From positions 92,873-156,872 of the forward strand of contig JAGWWY010000005.1 in NCBI GenBank assembly GCA_018970145.1: 64,000 nucleotides of DNA, read 5' to 3'. Of the stretch, positions 63,543-64,000 are shown in pieces. The position numbers were made by a program, and so were the translations under genes. The stretch comes from Gammaproteobacteria bacterium. Lineage in GTDB: Bacteria; Pseudomonadota; Gammaproteobacteria; Steroidobacterales; Steroidobacteraceae. The notes under the pieces were generated by a model, which had not been told where the DNA came from, searched no databases, and worked only from the letters and a program-made list of their open reading frames with translations. Within the stretch, counting starts at the first letter, position 1; each line of letters starts with the position of its first letter.

Positions 63543-64000
63543 ATGGCTCTTACGATCAATACGAACATGGCCTCGATCAAGACCGAACGGGCCCTGGCAA
63601 TGAACAGAGGCGACATGGAAACGACCATGCAGCGCCTCGCCTCGGGCAAGCGCATCAACTCGTCGCTGGATGACGCGTCAGGTCTCGCCGTGGCGAACCG
63701 TATGCGCAACCAGATCGAAGGCTTGAACATGGCGATTCGAAATGCCAGCGACGGCATTTCGATGGCGCAAACGGCTGAGGGCTCCATGGAAGAGCTGCAG
63801 AATATTTTGCAGCGCATGCGTGAGCTCGCAGTGCAGTCCTCGAACGGCACTTACACTGCGGAAGATCGTAGCTACATCGCAGCTGAATTCGATGAGCTCA
63901 TCAAGGAAATGCGTCGTGTCTCCACCCAAGCAGCTTGGGACGGCGATGTGAAATTGATCTCCGAGGATGCCAAGCCGATGCAGGTGCAGGTTGGCATCAA
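63543..64000 (+). CDS. fliC: Fifth flagellin, sigma54-type promoter (3' end outside window)
   Basis: Flagellin N-terminal D0/D1 domains: MALTINTNMASIKTERALAM, then METTMQRLASGKRINSSLDDASGLAVANRM, and LQNILQRMRELAVQSSNGTY (family residues). GGAG lies six to eight bases before the ATG. The frame is open to the right edge, so at least 152 residues are visible. It is clearly distinct from the four short flagellins (for example NMASIKTERAL against NISSITASRIL) and may be a longer, separately regulated filament subunit. Confidence 0.96.
   Translation, partial: MALTINTNMASIKTERALAMNRGDMETTMQRLASGKRINSSLDDASGLAVANRMRNQIEGLNMAIRNASDGISMAQTAEGSMEELQNILQRMRELAVQSSNGTYTAEDRSYIAAEFDELIKEMRRVSTQAAWDGDVKLISEDAKPMQVQVGI

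Overview
The window is chromosomal DNA of a moderately GC-rich gammaproteobacterium outside the Enterobacterales. Three things suggest this: the cell-wall block mrdB-mltB-rlpA-dacA-dat-ybeD, the LPS block lptD-surA-pdxA-rsmA-apaG-apaH, and an AmgK/MurU cell-wall recycling pair divergent from lptD, as in pseudomonads. A Steroidobacterales-, Nevskiales- or Xanthomonadales-like host is plausible, but that is inference. Coding density is very high. Many neighbouring genes overlap by 1 to 4 bases (ATGA, GTGA or TTGA), so translational coupling is the rule. I saw no rRNA or tRNA genes, CRISPR arrays, IS elements or phage genes.

Bases 1-17512 are housekeeping. A plus-strand run holds mrdB (5' end outside the window), mltB, rlpA, dacA, dat and ybeD. 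It converges on a minus-strand operon amgK-murU-lipA-lipB-folE (9372 down to 5363). Only 18 bp from the amgK start, the plus-strand run lptD-surA-pdxA-rsmA-apaG-apaH begins, followed by a class I fumarase.

Bases 17524-64000 are a nearly uninterrupted flagellar super-cluster, almost all on the minus strand. In transcription order from the right it reads: flgB-C-D-E-F-G-H-I-J-K-L, fliD, a Maf-type (DUF115) flagellin glycosyltransferase, four short flagellins, flaG, two fliS paralogues, a FleQ-like and a FleR-like sigma54 activator, fliE-F-G-H-I-J-K-L-M-N-O-P-Q-R, flhB, three unrecognised genes coupled to flhB, then (after a convergent plus-strand pair encoding a FlgP-like lipoprotein and an exported protein) flhA-flhF-flhG-fliA. 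A fifth, different flagellin starts divergently from flgB and runs off the right edge.

Regulation can be read in part from the DNA. Near-consensus sigma54 promoters (TGGCAY-N5-TTGCW or close) lie upstream of flhA, the fleR-like gene and flgB, and two in tandem lie upstream of the fifth flagellin. Sigma28-like elements lie upstream of the short flagellins, and fliA encodes the matching sigma factor. The most unusual points are: FlhB carries NPSE in place of the NPTH autocleavage motif; both sigma54 activators lack N-terminal regulatory domains and there is no adjacent sensor kinase; FlhF has degenerate GTPase motifs; the hook protein FlgE is 1112 residues; FlgJ lacks its muramidase domain; and flhB is translationally coupled to an undescribed three-gene module encoding a SPOR-domain membrane protein and two coiled-coil proteins.
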